Source of the DNA: Ophioderma brevispina
Taxonomy: Eukaryota > Echinodermata > Ophiuroidea > Amphilepidida > Ophiodermatidae
Direction: 5' to 3'
Length of the DNA stretch: 64,000 nucleotides
Assembly (NCBI GenBank): GCA_023653785.1
Contig: JAMKCH010072155.1
Location: 62,001 to 126,000, forward strand
The notes under the pieces were generated by a model. It saw only the letters and a list, made by a program, of their open reading frames with translations. It searched no databases and had not been told where the DNA came from. Position 1 is the first letter of the stretch. Every line of letters begins with the position of its first letter. Below are positions 22,763-35,672 of this stretch, one piece after another. Made by a program: the position numbers and the translations under genes.

Positions 22763-23072
22763 AAGAAGCGGCTAGGGGCCGACCAGGTAACCTCGTCAAT
22801 CAAGAAGATTATGGTTATGTGTTCGCTTTATTCCGTTAAAGTATTTATTTAAGAATTACAAAAAACGATCTTCTGCCGGTTCGAGTTTCGTGGCGTGCGT
22901 CTATAGGCGCTCGTCTTATAAGCAAGAGCTTCTGAGTTCGAATCACACTTCTGACGTATAACTTTAATCTATTATTTTGGGACTTAGAGATTGCAATGGA
23001 AACTTCAGAGTTGGCTAAACTTCAATTTACACGGTAAATATAGGGTTACCTGGTTGGCCCCTAGCCGCTTGT
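22763..23072. mobile_element. MITE with 27-bp inverted ends and 8-bp target duplication
   Basis: The left end AAGCGGCTAGGGGCCGACCA (then GGTAACC) at 22766-22793 is the reverse complement of the right end at 23044-23070 with one difference. CCACATTG is repeated directly at 22755-22762 and 23073-23080, an 8-bp target-site duplication of the hAT/P type. The 250-bp interior has no protein but contains a tRNA-like segment. A very clear, probably young insertion. Confidence 0.9.
22878..22945 (+). pseudogene. tRNA-like segment inside the MITE
   Basis: GTGGCGTGCGTCTATAGGCG resembles a tRNA D-arm/A box, CTTATAA could be an anticodon loop (TAT), and GAGTTCGAATC is a good B box. The acceptor stem and T-stem pairing are poor, so this is not a functional tRNA. 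It may be a SINE head or captured tRNA. Confidence 0.45.
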
Positions 23073-23080
23073 CCACATTG

Positions 23081-26000
23081 ATATATATGACCCTTCAGAA
23101 ACTTCACAATACGAATTCCGATTGAGAATTAACAAATGCCCATAATAGACTAATTGAATTTATCTACATACGTTTTACATGCATGAGAATTTTCAGTTTA
23201 AAAACTGAAGTCATTTTTTTGCCCGTATTTAGGAGCTTTTAGGTATTTTCATTGATTTTCAGCCTGATTTTGCCAGATTTTACGCTGTTTTGATTTTTTT
23301 TACTTTAATTTTTTGAGCAAAAGTTCATTCTCATGTCTGGTTTTAATGCGATAATCTGCCATGTGAAATGTTCATACATCTATTGCTTTGATAATAATCA
23401 GGTAGTCCACGCCTCGACATGGAAACACTAGACAAGATTATCCGTATTTGGCTAATAACTTTTTTGCTTCAAAGCTTTTGGCACCAACGTTTCAGGTAAG
23501 ACCAGGAAAATAACAAGCATTATGAATATCGTTCAACCTATTTTGAAAAAATAGTTTCAAATCATGTTGCATTTTGACTCCCTGTAGGTAGCTCTTTTAT
23601 TGTCCATTACCCATTGTAGCCATTCACAGACGGCAAAACTAAGTATTTCACTGTACTGCAATTGTACTCCAATATGCAGACCAGCAGACAATACTTTCAA
23701 CTTCACGTTTATGCTTACTCATTATTTTTATTCCTTTCATTTACTTTTGGTAATAATTTTTTCTCTCTTTGAAAGACGCAAATCTAAAGTGCACGATTGC
23801 ATAGCATTAAGATTGGGAGTCCCTGCATTTTCAATCATAATTTAATAACTGCGTATTTCACACATGAATGGTTTTCAAGAAAGGTCTGAACCTCTAATGA
23901 ATTTAAAGAACGAAGACCTTCTATAGCTAAAGGCTTTGTTACCCAGTTATTGTAGTACCCGAACAAACGGCAAAGAGCAACGACATCAAACAATATTAAG
24001 GCAAACACTCATTTTCTTTCATTCTTTCTTTTCCAGATAATAAAGCCATCTTTTCATTTCATGATAAATAACAATTATATATCACAATCTTAAAAATTGA
24101 TATAACCAACCAATAGTACAAAATATATCCAAACTATCTTACAAATGATATGCCAAGTGAATCTTTTCGGAAACAAAATATAAACAAAATTTTAATAAGA
24201 ATATTCACTGAAACAATGTCATAACTAAGCTTTCCAAAAGGGACAGGTGTGCAGCTAACATTGTTGGCAACTTGCCAAAAAATGGCGCGGTTATAATTCA
24301 TGCCAACATGCATACAACGGATAATATAATTGGTATAAACATATTCATTACCACTTCAGGGAAATAATCACTTAAAAAGAGATTAATTTCTATGAAACAA
24401 TTATGAAGTAGATCATTTGAAAATTAAATGGACCTTATAGACTGGAATTTCCTTAAAGAAATCTTATGGGATTATTGAGATTATATGATATATGCTGTAA
24501 TTTTCACGTTTTTATGTTTCTACATGTATTTCCATCTTACAAACACCATATATTTCTGGATTCATTTTTCTCAGAAAGGCCTACCTATAGCAATTTTTGG
24601 TTTAAAGATTATCTTTTTATAAGCTTATTTTCAAATGAAATTACCTGTGAGATGTTCATTATAATTCTTAAAAATTACATGCATATTGTAATTGTAATAC
24701 GAATGAATACACTTTGCTTTTAATTTATAGGGGATTCAATGTGGACGCTAGGACTTACTGATTTTCCATGTCTGGTACAAGTGTCTTTTTCAAAAGCAAA
24801 GGTTAAAATCAAAATATCGCCACTTTTTAGTCAGTAGGAGATAAAAAGACTGCATTGTTGCGTAGCAGAAAAATACTACTGAAAACAGCCTTTTTTTTGC
24901 AAAGATGAGCCCTATTGTCTTATTTCTTGAATTTTGCCAGGGGTTACAAAAAATCGCAACAACTTTCCCTTATCGACGATTGAAAGATATCGCGTCTTTA
25001 TTTTTATATATTATGTTGAGATTTACGGCCATCTATACGTCCACAGAAAAAAATGTCCAGCTTCTGTCCATTTTATTTATCAAATTAATGCGAAGAATTC
25101 ATTATTGGAATGTTTGCTTAAGCAAGGCTTGTACCTCAAATCAAGTTGAGTGTATGCAACACGTATGAAAGAAATACACAATTGCACCATGTGTCCGGGC
25201 CCCAAGATACCGTCTATTAATTCGCTGCAGACATTTCACGCACCTCCAATCTTTGTATCTCTTCGGAAATGTCTTTTCAAGATCAACATTTTTGTATGCA
25301 CGGGTTTAAAATAAACGGATATTATAAGACAGTAGCAAAACATTAGGGCGTCAAATGAAGCTCTCCTGTGAAATCCCGAACAAACATCATTTAACAAGTT
25401 TTTGTTATGCTTGTCACTTTCCTGCCACTTTTCAGCTAATTCAACAACTTGGATTTATCGATATCTCTATTTTGTCTAAATTTAGTTTCCTAGCTTGACT
25501 TGAGTAAAAAAATGACATGTCTCATTGAAATGTCACATAAGTAGATTCCCTTGAGGGGGCCATGCAAAGGAATCTAATAACATGACCAATAAAGTTATGG
25601 TTAAATCGACATTGCTAAGTAACATTAAATTTTGAAAATATTTCCTGACGTCATTTGACAATATCAAAAGTGCGCGTTTGACCTTGTCTGAAGTTATTTT
25701 CAATTTTACAGTAACATCCCACGTGGCAAACTATTGTTATAGAGAAAAGCGTTTTCCGTCTGCATACCATCATGTACACAGCACTACTCTTCTATTCTAA
25801 TGCAATTAATTGGAAGTCAAGGACGAGCATATCAATGTTTTGCATGCCAACGTTAAGTAAGCAAATATCAAGTTTGGTCCCGAGTTGTAATTTGAATTTG
25901 CTATTGTCATACCTACCTTATAGTTGTTTACTCTTATCAAATTAGTAAGCGTACTTGTAATAATAGTTGATGATAACGATTACTATCATAGCGTTGATAA

Positions 26001-27188
26001 TTATTATTCCGATAACATTATTGACGATGATTAGGATGATGACGATAATGATGAAAACGTGGAGCAAGGCGTTGAGGAGAAATGGAAGGGAAGAAGGTCG
26101 AGGAGGAGCTAAATTTGAAGCAGGAGTAGAATTATAAATTCATGGATTTGCTATTAGAATATTAGAATACTGTAATCAACCAATGGGTGCACACATAATT
26201 AGGGTTGAGCGGTAACTTTGGCAGGGCATTCTATAGCAGAGCGAAATTCATAATGATAATTGTTATCATTCTACACCATCTAATGAAATTGTCTGTGTTT
26301 GTAGATAGGCATATCTTACGATAATGAGCAGCAATATAGCACTTAATACATGTACAGTTTCACCTGTACACCTCGAACGGTTTCTTATATGTCACTTGAA
26401 ATCAGTACTTCCCCAAATGCTATTAAATGTTGCAGTATAAACAGATTAAATATTAATAAGATTTTAACGCTCTCTCAATAAAACATAACTGGGGTGTACA
26501 GTATACCCTAGTGTATAATATGGTGGGCTTATTCCTCAAGTACTTTTTGGGTTTTTATATCTTTATATAACTGTTGGATGTTTGCTGCGAAATTTAAAAT
26601 TGATTCAAGGGAGATATAGGCATATACACGTTACATGCGATTTGTAGCTATTTGTGTCAGTACCATAATCTGTTCTATGTAATAGGTGTAGGACAAAAGC
26701 GATATTTCACTCCATACTCTTTTAACGACTTTTTTAAAGGCTTTTGAAAAATCTAGGTGCCTATTATTATGGATAATTCCGCGTTTTTGTGACGTACGTA
26801 GAAACCATTTGTCTAGTAATATTATACGCGACGAATGTTGGAAATTTCGATGAGCAAATCCATTTCCAAATTGCCTTTTATGTATCCTATATCACAATAG
26901 TTGACAACCACATGACAACCCCGCTAAGCCTGTTTATAGCCTATTTTTAAATAAAAGTACTGCACGCATCGTATGCTGTGTAAAAACTTTGAAGCTAAGG
27001 TTTTCTGAGATATTAGGAAAACCAAGTGGTTAAATTGGTTGCCATAGTAACCTGCAGCCACCTAATAAGCACATTTTACTACAAGATTTTAAGGGGGAAT
27101 AAAAAGTTTAAAGAAATATTTTTGAATATATTATTAGAATGGGTGAAATCAGTTAGCCTTTAATAATCATTATATCTCTGGTTTGGCA
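23081..27188. other. About 4.1 kb without a recognisable gene
   Basis: AT-rich with short frames only; those at 24466 and 24905 are hydrophobic, AT-driven and lack motifs. A degenerate GAT/GATAA run sits at about 25965-26060. No transposon ends were recognised. Confidence 0.5.
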
Positions 27189-28525
27189 TTTTTTTTTATT
27201 TATGTCAAGGCTAATCTAGGCATTAACAGCTCTATCTAATTAGTAACGCTGACGGATTGGCGCCAAGATAGCGATTAACCTCCCATTTGAAACTCTGTAA
27301 GTCCTGATTTGATACTACATGAGCAGGAAGGGCATTCCATAAGCCTACAGAGAATGGGAGAAATGATCTTCTGTGGGAGGCCAAGTTGGACCTTGGGACT
27401 TTCACAGCAAGGTCATGAGACCTAACTGAGCGCCTGAGGCGAGGATCAACTGAAAGCAGCTCAGGTAGCAGCTGGCTGAGGAGATCAGGTGCTTGTCCAT
27501 AAAACATGCGGTGGAAAAGAGTGACAATTCCAACGATGACCAAGTGGTTGGATGTGATGAGTGGTGAGCTCACTCTCGGGGATACCAATGATGGAAATGG
27601 CACGTCTCTGTATTGCATCTAGTTTGGATAGTGAAGTGGGTGTTGCTCCACACCATGCTGAACTTGCGTATTCCATGTTGGATCGAACCATGGATTTATA
27701 TATAACAGCCCTTTCGGTTTTCCCAAGATAGGGTGCAGCTCGACGGAGCAATCCTAGTCGCTGACTAGCAGTTTTAGCCATTTTGGTAATCACAGGAGAC
27801 CATGACAGGTCATTACTGATGGAGATGCCAAGTAGATCGACCCTGTCAACCTCTTCAAGAGTATTGTTCCAAAGAAGTGGAGCATCTTTCTTGTTTGATA
27901 TGGTTACAGTTTTACACTTGGCAGCACCAAAAAGTACATTCCATGAAGTTGCCCAAGACTCGATTTCCTGCAAGTCTTTGTTGAGAGAGGCAGCAGCTGG
28001 AATTCTGTCCTCTTTTATGAAGGTCATGAGTGTGGCATCGTCTGCGTAGAAGATGGATGGATTCAGGATTCTTCTTGTGATGTCGTCAATGAATATAATA
28101 AAAAGAAGAGGGCCGAGGATTGAGCCTTGTGGTACACCTGCATTGATCGACTTCTTGCTGGATACCCTCCCGTTTAGCATGACTCTGAGGGAGTGGTCAC
28201 TCAGGTAGTCCTTCAGCCACTTCAGTAACTTATCTGAGAATCCTAAGGCAGAAAGCTTGGCCAATAGACCAGAATGCCACACTCTGTCAAATGCTTTGCT
28301 GATATCAAGACATACAATTCTAGCTTCCTCTCTGTCATTGATGGAATTAGTGATGCATTGGGAAACATAGGTCAGTGCATCAGATGTAGAATGGCCACAC
28401 CTAAAGCCATACTGTCTCTTTGATATCAATGAATGCGCATCAAGATGGCGCCACATTGTTTCATAGATCAGTCGCGCCATTACCTTGGATATTATAGATA
28501 GCAAGGAGATTAATGATTATAGGAC
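27189..28525 (-). mobile_element. 5'-truncated Jockey/CR1-like retrotransposon with near-intact RT
   Basis: Best preserved coding sequence in the window. The main frame (28504 to 27485) holds SLLSIISKVMARL, YGFRCGHSTSDALTYV, CLDISKAFDRVWHSGLLAKL, WLKDYLSDHSLRVMLNG, the canonical AGVPQGSILGPLLF, the catalytic FYADDATL with YADD at 28037-28048, and the thumb block LGLLRRAAPYLGKTERAVIY followed by MEYASSAWCGATPTSLSKLD. A single frameshift near 27560-27610 moves the C-terminal part into the frame 27618-27232, which carries HRMFYGQAPDLLSQLLP, LWNALPAHVV and FKWEVNRYLG before the stop. About 35 bp downstream is a short poly(A) (27189-27200 on the plus strand as T). The element is cut off 5' of the RT palm near 28525. 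It lacks the endonuclease. Confidence 0.93.
27232..28504 (-). pseudogene. Reverse transcriptase, one frameshift
   Basis: RNA-directed DNA polymerase of the element above. About 440 residues in total if the two overlapping frames (28504-27485 and 27618-27232) are read as one. All RT signature blocks are present and the two active-site aspartates of YADD remain, so the missing 5' half and one frameshift are the visible defects. Because the frame is otherwise open, this copy is probably younger than the other RT fragments here, or the frameshift could be a sequencing error. Confidence 0.88.
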
Positions 28526-30954
28526 TACGCAAGGGTATAAGGCATACCATTAATATGCTGCTTGCACAACTTTTGTTAAGACACCCTGTAATGGATGAAG
28601 CTGAGACAGACCCGTACCCAGGTGAGGTGCGGCGGGGGGGGGGTGTCAAACTGGTCCACATATTTAATACAATTATATCAATTAACCTTTAATGAAAACA
28701 TGGGCATAATATCTTTTTCACGATATTATTTTCGAACATAGGCTATATTGTGAAGTCTATTTCCTACTGCAAACAATGAATTACATCAAATTGTTTGCAT
28801 GCAGTGCTAGCGATCATAACAACTAGTCTCTTGGAAATCTACTATGGAACTATAGGATGGATCAACTTGTGGATCTAATACATTTGAGATCTCCACACTA
28901 TCACAAATAAACAAAAAGAAACATACTTGTAAAAGAAAGCAAGGACAAAAAGAAACGAAGAAGAAGAACATGAAGAAGGAAATATCACTGGTATCCATCA
29001 ATACAGATGCGCATTTTGGGTTATAGAATTGGCTATAACATAGGCGCCTGGGCGGCGCTACTATATGAACTCGACTATGCATAACTAAATGAATTCAGTG
29101 AATAGGTGATAGAAACTAGCGTTTTCCGTGGTTTTAACTGTTTTTTCACATTCCCTCATCTATTTTTTTTTTAATTTTTAACGTTCTAGAAAAATGATTC
29201 ACTGCGCTTCATTCCGTTGAACTCGATGGCATGTCCAAACTTGGCATAGATATAAGCTTGGTAAGTAAGGCGCGTATTAATTTTCATTTTGTGATTATTT
29301 CCCTTTTGAATAAGGTATTTCTGACAATAGAAGTAGATAAGCCCTACACAAATTGAATAAGTGTTTGGAATATACATAAAATTATTGGATAGTTTTGTTT
29401 GCTTAGACGACTTTCACGACATTAGGTATAATATGTTACGACTGTTCTTATAATTATGCTACCCTCTGTTAAACGAAATGTTAGTTTGGTAGCCTACTGA
29501 ATGCTATACATTTCTGTTCGTATCTGACAATTTTAATTAAGATGTATATAGGGCATTTTTAACCCCAATAAAGTACGGATTTGGTAATAAGGCAAGGCAA
29601 GACGCAGCGTGGAGTTCATTACACATACGCTGAGAAATCAAACACTTCAATTCAAAAAACAACTTGATAAAGTAGGTGAGTAACATCCAGCGTAAACTGA
29701 TAGTATTTACATGGTTAACATCTGTCTTATTTTAAAGTAAAATTTCATTCTTCGTACTGTCAAAGATCAAATATGTGAATAGAGGAAATCTAAAACCACT
29801 GGTGAAATTTGTGAATATTGGCGCCCGTGTCAGCCATCCATACCATGTCGGTTTTGCATGCCATTTAATCGTTCGTCTTGACTTCGCCTGATAGTTCATG
29901 TTTCAATCGTATTCAACATGGCAATGCCGCGTCACGACAAGAACCCGATAATTTTAAAGGTAAAGTTTAATTTCCACCTTTTGTTTATTATTTCTACTTT
30001 ATTATCAATATGAAGACCCAGGCGACCTTTAAAAGTGACATTGATGAATGAGGGTGATTCAAAGTTTTCTAGGAGCAATTTACTAATATGGTAATCCAAG
30101 TCGATTCACTACGGAGCCAACTTTCACACACGAATGGAGAACAGCGATGCCATTGCCAGCAAAATTTAATTTGAGCCATACGGAGATATTGGAATAAGCA
30201 TTATCGTATTGCATTTTGCTCTGGAGTGAATCAAACATTTACTTCTATGTTTTAAATTAATACCTTTCAAATAAGTGTCATATATAAAAAATTCAAGAAA
30301 AATTGATAACGATTAGTGTTACTGCAGGTAAATCTATATATTATGTTTAAAAGTTTTTCAAAACGGAATTATGGCATATTTTAGTGAGCCTTGTATGTGA
30401 AATATTAGGCCAAGTCCGCGGGTAAAATATTTTCTTCATCGATACTGCCACTTCTTACTTCATGGCTACGATGAAGAGTTGTGGGACTAAAGTTTGGATA
30501 TGTATAAAGCCAAACGGTCATAGAGAGGTCAACTCCGGGGGTCAACTACCTTTATTTTTGGCAATTTGTGTACAATTTTATCCCCTATCTCCCTCACATT
30601 CATCATTGATACGGCGTTTTTAAATGCGTTAGCATTTTGAATATTTCCACGTGCGATCATGGTGACCTTTGACCTTGTACATCTAATCGTGTGTGAGATT
30701 GCCAGAGTGGTAAAGGTTCATCAGGATCGTTAATAATTGATTAATCTCAAAATCAATTAAAAACACTTACTATAAGCCATAGTGTTTATCAGCACTAGTT
30801 TGCCTGTGGTGGTTTACTAAACACTGCTACTGAGATGCTAAATAATGGTTTCGTAGAAAACGTCTTGGAGTTACAGTTATTTTTTTTCAACTGAGATTTT
30901 TCTCTGTCAGTAGTAGGTCATCGAAAATTTGTAAAATTAAATATTGTCCTTTAA
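28526..30954. other. No confirmed gene; one candidate first exon
   Basis: Contains a G-run at 28633, AT-rich DNA and frames without motifs. At 29918 an ATG in a good initiation context opens 14 codons ending at a splice-donor-like AAAG/GTAAAG (29959/29960). No second exon was identified. Confidence 0.4.
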
Positions 30955-31600
30955 CTATTCAGTTCGTACCTACCACTACATATTTCACATTCAAAAGGCA
31001 ATTTACAGACAGTTTGGTACAGACAGTTTGGTACAGCAATGGGTTGTCTGGTGTGGCCATTCACGGCAAACATCGTTATGGAAAACCCAAAATAACAAGT
31101 CAGCCACTGCAGTTCCTCCGGATTGTAACACAAATCTTTTGGTTTTGATATGTGGATGACACTTAAGAAGTGGTTTATACTGACTACGTTGTTGAGTTGG
31201 CAAACCTCATCAATAAAATTGACAAATCAGGGTCTATAAGATTCACCTATGAGCAAGAACAAGACGAGAAGATAGCCTTCATAGATACCTTGATCAAACT
31301 ACTGGTATATGGACCGTCATAGAAACGCAACTAAACTTGACTTTATAAGAAATTTGATGACAGAAAAACATATAGGTACAGACCAAGAACACGAAGATCA
31401 AGAAGTAAGAAAGATTCAGGATACCCTACATCTCTGCGGCTACACCAAGAAGAACCCAAAAAAGAAAGATGAATGAAACAGAGCAAACAACTTGTTGTTT
31501 TCCTTTATGTTCAAGGTATTTCGGAGATTGCCGGTGTGATGAAAACAATATCTTCAAGCTATGAAATCGCACAACCCTTCGCGATATATATTATAGTGAA
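30955..31600 (+). mobile_element. Penelope-like element RT remnant, copy 1
   Basis: Reading through frameshifts and stops: TTTYFTF, a block equivalent to the Penelope YxQxxGTAMGSPVSP (here GTAMGCLVWPFTANIVMEN, about 31030-31085), the catalytic YVDDT at 31149-31163, ANLINKIDKSGSIRFTYEQE (about 31200-31260), IAFIDTLI, a C-terminal EVRKIQDTLHLCGYTKKN and VFLYVQGISEIAGVMKTI near 31500-31550. These are the palm, thumb and linker blocks of Penelope-like RTs in the right order. A 14-bp duplication (ACAGACAGTTTGGT) breaks the frame just before the AMG block. No GIY-YIG endonuclease is recognisable downstream. Confidence 0.82.
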
Positions 31601-32421
31601 TATATATTTTGCGCACAAATTGGTTTAAAGACAAGCACTCTCTAACTTAGTTTCCCTTGATGATATCATGAAAGTGTAACCTTTCTTTTTATATGCCTCA
31701 CCAATAATCAATATCTGTGAGTTTCACCTTGACTCTTACTTGCTTGGTTTTATCAAGTTGAAAGCCCAGCACATAAAGATCAAACTGAAAGGACTAACAA
31801 CTTCTGTTGATGGTGCTAAACGAAATAATTGATGCGAAACCAATGATATTGAAGAAATGGCTTCTTAAAGATCATTTTAAGGTAGAGATTCTTCTAGATA
31901 TTGTTAATTTCTTAAATGCTTTGTGGAATTTTTTAGGATATTACTGCCAACCAAACTGACGAGTTTCCAGCAACTTAAAATTAAAAAGAATGGAAATATT
32001 GCCAATTGATTGAATTTATTTTATTTCACCAAAGCACATCACATAGGGAATATTTAGATTATAAGGCAGAAAATACTTTACCATATGAAATGAAAAACTT
32101 ATAAAGCAGAAAAAACAATATAGAGTTTATACTTTACTTATGCATACTTTACAGGTCAGAAAATGAAACTCATTTATAAGAATTAACGCAAGTAATTTGC
32201 TTCAAACTCATAAGAATGGTTACTCCTCACTTTGACATTGCGAACGATCTGGTACCTATCATTGGAATGAGTTGTGCAAATTGAGCATACTCTGAAGTAA
32301 GAAGTTTTTGCTGTAATGTATCAGCAGCATTTTCACAAGACACATTACATAATTGACATTTAAAAAAATGAAATTCATTAGCAATGTGTATTATCATTTA
32401 TTTGAGTTACTCTGTATTTTA
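31601..32421. other. No gene seen
   Basis: AT-rich, no open frames of note; may include decayed 3' part of the Penelope-like element, which I cannot recognise. Confidence 0.45.
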
Positions 32422-32433
32422 TTATATATATAT

Positions 32434-32465
<32 letters not shown>

Positions 32466-32472
32466 ATATATA
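32422..32472. repeat. (TA)n microsatellite
   Basis: Two runs of TA interrupted by TAATA, about 50 bp in all. Confidence 0.95.
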
Positions 32473-32510
32473 CATATTTCTCACACTATTATTGCATTAT
32501 TCTTGAACTA

Positions 32511-32706
32511 AGAGGAGGTATAATGTTCTTCCCACAATGCAATTCTTGCAATACAGTTTTGCACTGGTTGTCACATGAATTTATAGTAACAAAAAGCACC
32601 TAAATGAACATAACTCATACCAATCTTGCACTATAAATTCATGTAACAACCAGTGCAAAAGTTGTATTTGAAGAATGCATTGTGGGAAGAACACTATACC
32701 TCCTCT
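32511..32706. mobile_element. Foldback element with 77-bp arms
   Basis: Left arm 32511-32587 starts AGAGGAGGTATAATGTTCTT and continues CCCACAATGCA to AATTTATAGT. The right arm 32630-32706 is its reverse complement with few differences, ending CACTATACCTCCTCTT. The loop is about 42 bp. It could form a long hairpin. Target duplication unclear. Confidence 0.9.
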
Positions 32707-33292
32707 TGATAGAACTGGCAGAACATATCCACTGACCTCCTTCCTCCACAGCCAGATTCTTACTCGATGAATGAACCGTGTAGCTCAGAGCTACTTCATG
32801 TATACTCTTAGATCTACTCCAAAAGGGTACCTTGCAGTCTCCCTGGTTACCTTCACGGGTGCTCCCCTATCGGCACCCTTTGGCCCATAGAAGGCGCCAA
32901 ACTCCCACTGTTGTTTTACCCCTTTCTAATCATTTTCAACCGTAGTAATAATATTTATATTTGAGGTAAACATCACCAATATCCCCTATACATGACAGTT
33001 TGTGTAAAAACATATAACATGAGTCACCAAAATGTTAAATAATGGATAAGATTTACTAAAATAATTACATTGGGCTCAAAGCTCATTTGCATGGGAGTAC
33101 CTACCTTCACATGTACTTCTCTGGGTACTGATTGGTGTGACTCGTGGGGTACTGCGTGTGTACCAATAGGCTAGGTTCATAAATACTAATTTGACCATTT
33201 TAAACAATATAATTTTAATAGTTTTCTAAATCAGATGTGAACTTGATTGCAACATATAGTTAAAATCAAAACGAGAGTATTAGCCCATGGAA
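32707..33292. other. No gene seen
   Basis: More GC-rich at 32810-32920 with GGGTACC and GGTTACC words that resemble the body of invertebrate SINEs, but not enough to call one. Confidence 0.4.
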
Positions 33293-33637
33293 TTAAAGGT
33301 GCATTTCGTGATTTCAGCACCTTCTGTTTTATTCATTGATCACTAGATATCCTTGAGAAAAGCTTATTCCCAAAATTTGAGTCGATCCCGATCTTGCGGT
33401 TTTGTGTTATGAGCAATTGCTCATTTCCCACGGTCCCATAGGTTACTGTGCTGTAATTTCTGTCCGTTTACGGACAGAAAATACAAAATTGCGAATTTCT
33501 TACAGATGTGACAGAATTTGCACGTAAGATTGGGCACACGTTGATTACTAAGGCTAACGGTTCAGATGATATAAAATCTCAACATCTTTTAGGTAAGTCG
33601 GGGGGACGAGGCTGTGGATCACGAAATGCCCCTTTAA
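33293..33637. mobile_element. TTAA-flanked MITE, family 1
   Basis: Left end TTAAAGGTGCATTTCGTGAT, right end ATCACGAAATGCCCCTTTAA; these are inverted repeats with a few mismatches. TTAA is at 33293-33296 and 33634-33637, as expected for piggyBac-type insertion. A hairpin CTGTCCGTTTACGGACAG lies in the interior (about 33463-33480). No coding capacity in 345 bp. Confidence 0.9.
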
Positions 33638-35274
33638 CTAATCCGTTGCCTACACCTGCAAGAATATCACAGTGGGTCGTTTAAAGGTTTTTTCTTCGTA
33701 TTGCAAATCAATGCCGTCAGTTTCTATTGTAATTTGTAGTATTTATCAAATTTCTTTGTGTTTTGATTGACAGGTATTCTGACAGACAAATCTCTCTTTT
33801 AAAGTTGGGTGAGAATTGGGCCAAATTCTTTTCAATTGTCTTCTTACATCTGCTACGTGGGTGGGAAATTCTTTTCAGTAGTATTATGCCACCTAGAAAT
33901 CGACAGGGATTGTTTTTGTGACGTTTACCTAAGACAATAGATTATAATGAGGGTAGATACAGGAAAATGTAATTGCCACGCCCAATGTGCAAATATGACA
34001 AATATCACTACTCAGTAATATCCAATCACAATCGCCGTCTCAAATGGAATTTCTAGTTAAAATGTACCACTGAGAGAGAACGAGGGGATATTCCCACCTT
34101 ACCTTAGTGCATATGCCACACGCTAGATTACACTTAGTCACGTGAAAATATGTAAGGCGTCATGATGGTGTTCTGTTGGTGTGCTGCTGCGCCTCCATCG
34201 ATGTCCAGTACACATGGAAAGAAAGGATTCAGAAAAGACGCAACTTGTGATTTACACACAAACAAGGCCAAACACGTAGTCTTGAAAATGCCTGTAATGA
34301 GACAGTGAGGCAGAGTGCTCTGTAGACAAACTCAAGATATGGCAAAAAGTGCCTTAGGCTCACTGCCGCCCTTTCTGCGTAATATCTACCAAGCCAATTT
34401 ACTCAGTCACATAAACACAAATACGTGGGATTCAATGCTTTGCTATACCCTAATATGAAGCCACCAAAATTGACAGGTTTTGCTCTTTAGTTAATATTTA
34501 CTTTATATCCAATATTGCTATTCTTAGTTTCACACTTTTCATTAAAGAAAGAACATAATTACCACACTACACTAACAAGACGATTCGCATGATAAAATAT
34601 CAAATCGATATCACATGTATTATTAATTGTTTTGCTTGAAACCGAAAAGGAAAGGTAAGGAAGCTCCTCGAAAATTGTTGTTATCATGGATTTCTTTCAG
34701 TGAAGAGTATTGAATTTCTGGCACGTAGAAAGCTGTTAGAAATTTTTGACTGGTTGATCGCACTTTATAAATTGAATTCTCTGAAAATGTAACAATATTT
34801 TGGACAAACAAGTATTTGCCCATTTCTTGCTATGACACATCAGTTATTGGAAAGTAGATAATGATAACTATGCTTGTTGTAGGATTAAGGATTAGCGTTT
34901 ATATTACCAAAACTTATGTTTAAAGGATTGGGTTAAAGTAGACGAGTTGAGCATTATAGCGAAAGTAGTGATAACATCAATTTCTGATCAAAATGGTTTC
35001 TTAAAAACCGGAGTGGTTCATTCGTGTACTTTCTTACAGTTTGGAAAAAGGTAAAGATCGATCATAGTTTGTTGATCTCTGCTTGGAGGACACACAACAT
35101 TTATGTTTGTGTACAAAATGATTAATATATCATGTCAGCACCACCAAAATGTTTTTTCACATTGGAAGTGACTGAACAGGATCTGGATTAGTGTCACGAT
35201 AAAGTTCACGACAGGATATCAGAGGAATTATTTTCTTTTGTAGACGCCACTGTGAAGCGATCAGCTGATTCGAA
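33638..35274. other. No gene seen
   Basis: AT-rich non-coding sequence; short frames without motifs, no inverted or tandem repeat noticed. Confidence 0.5.
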
Positions 35275-35672
35275 TGTTTAATGTCATTTGGTCTAATAGC
35301 CATTTGGTCTAACTTCAATTCGTCTAAACCCATATTGGCCAACACCAATAGGTCTAATAACCATTTAGTCTAACATCCAATTTATCTAAAAACCAGAATA
35401 TCCAATATCCATCTGGTCTAATGCCCATTTTGTCTACCATTTGGTCTAATAACCACAAACACCATTTTAGTATACTTCCCATTTGGTGTAATATCCATCC
35501 AGTTTAATATCCATTTGGTCTAATGCGCAATTGGTCAAACAGCCATCTAGTCTAATATCCATCTGGTCTAATATCTTTTTGGTCTAATATCCACTTGGTC
35601 TAATGTCCACCTGGTCTAATATCTACTTGATATAATAATGCCCATTTGGTCTACTATCCATTTGGATGTTAA
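35275..35672. repeat. 16-bp minisatellite (CCATTTGGTCTAATAT)
   Basis: Variants of CCATCTGGTCTAATAT, exact 16-bp spacing best seen at 35543-35640; units are more diverged at 35290-35470. About 20 units. A single inverted copy, ATTAGACCAAATTGATAT, lies just beyond at 35709-35726. Confidence 0.93.

Noticed and set aside
35275..35672. CRISPR-like appearance of the regularly spaced GGTCTAAT words
   Set aside because: There are no unique spacers; the whole 16-bp unit repeats, and the context is animal DNA. It is a minisatellite.
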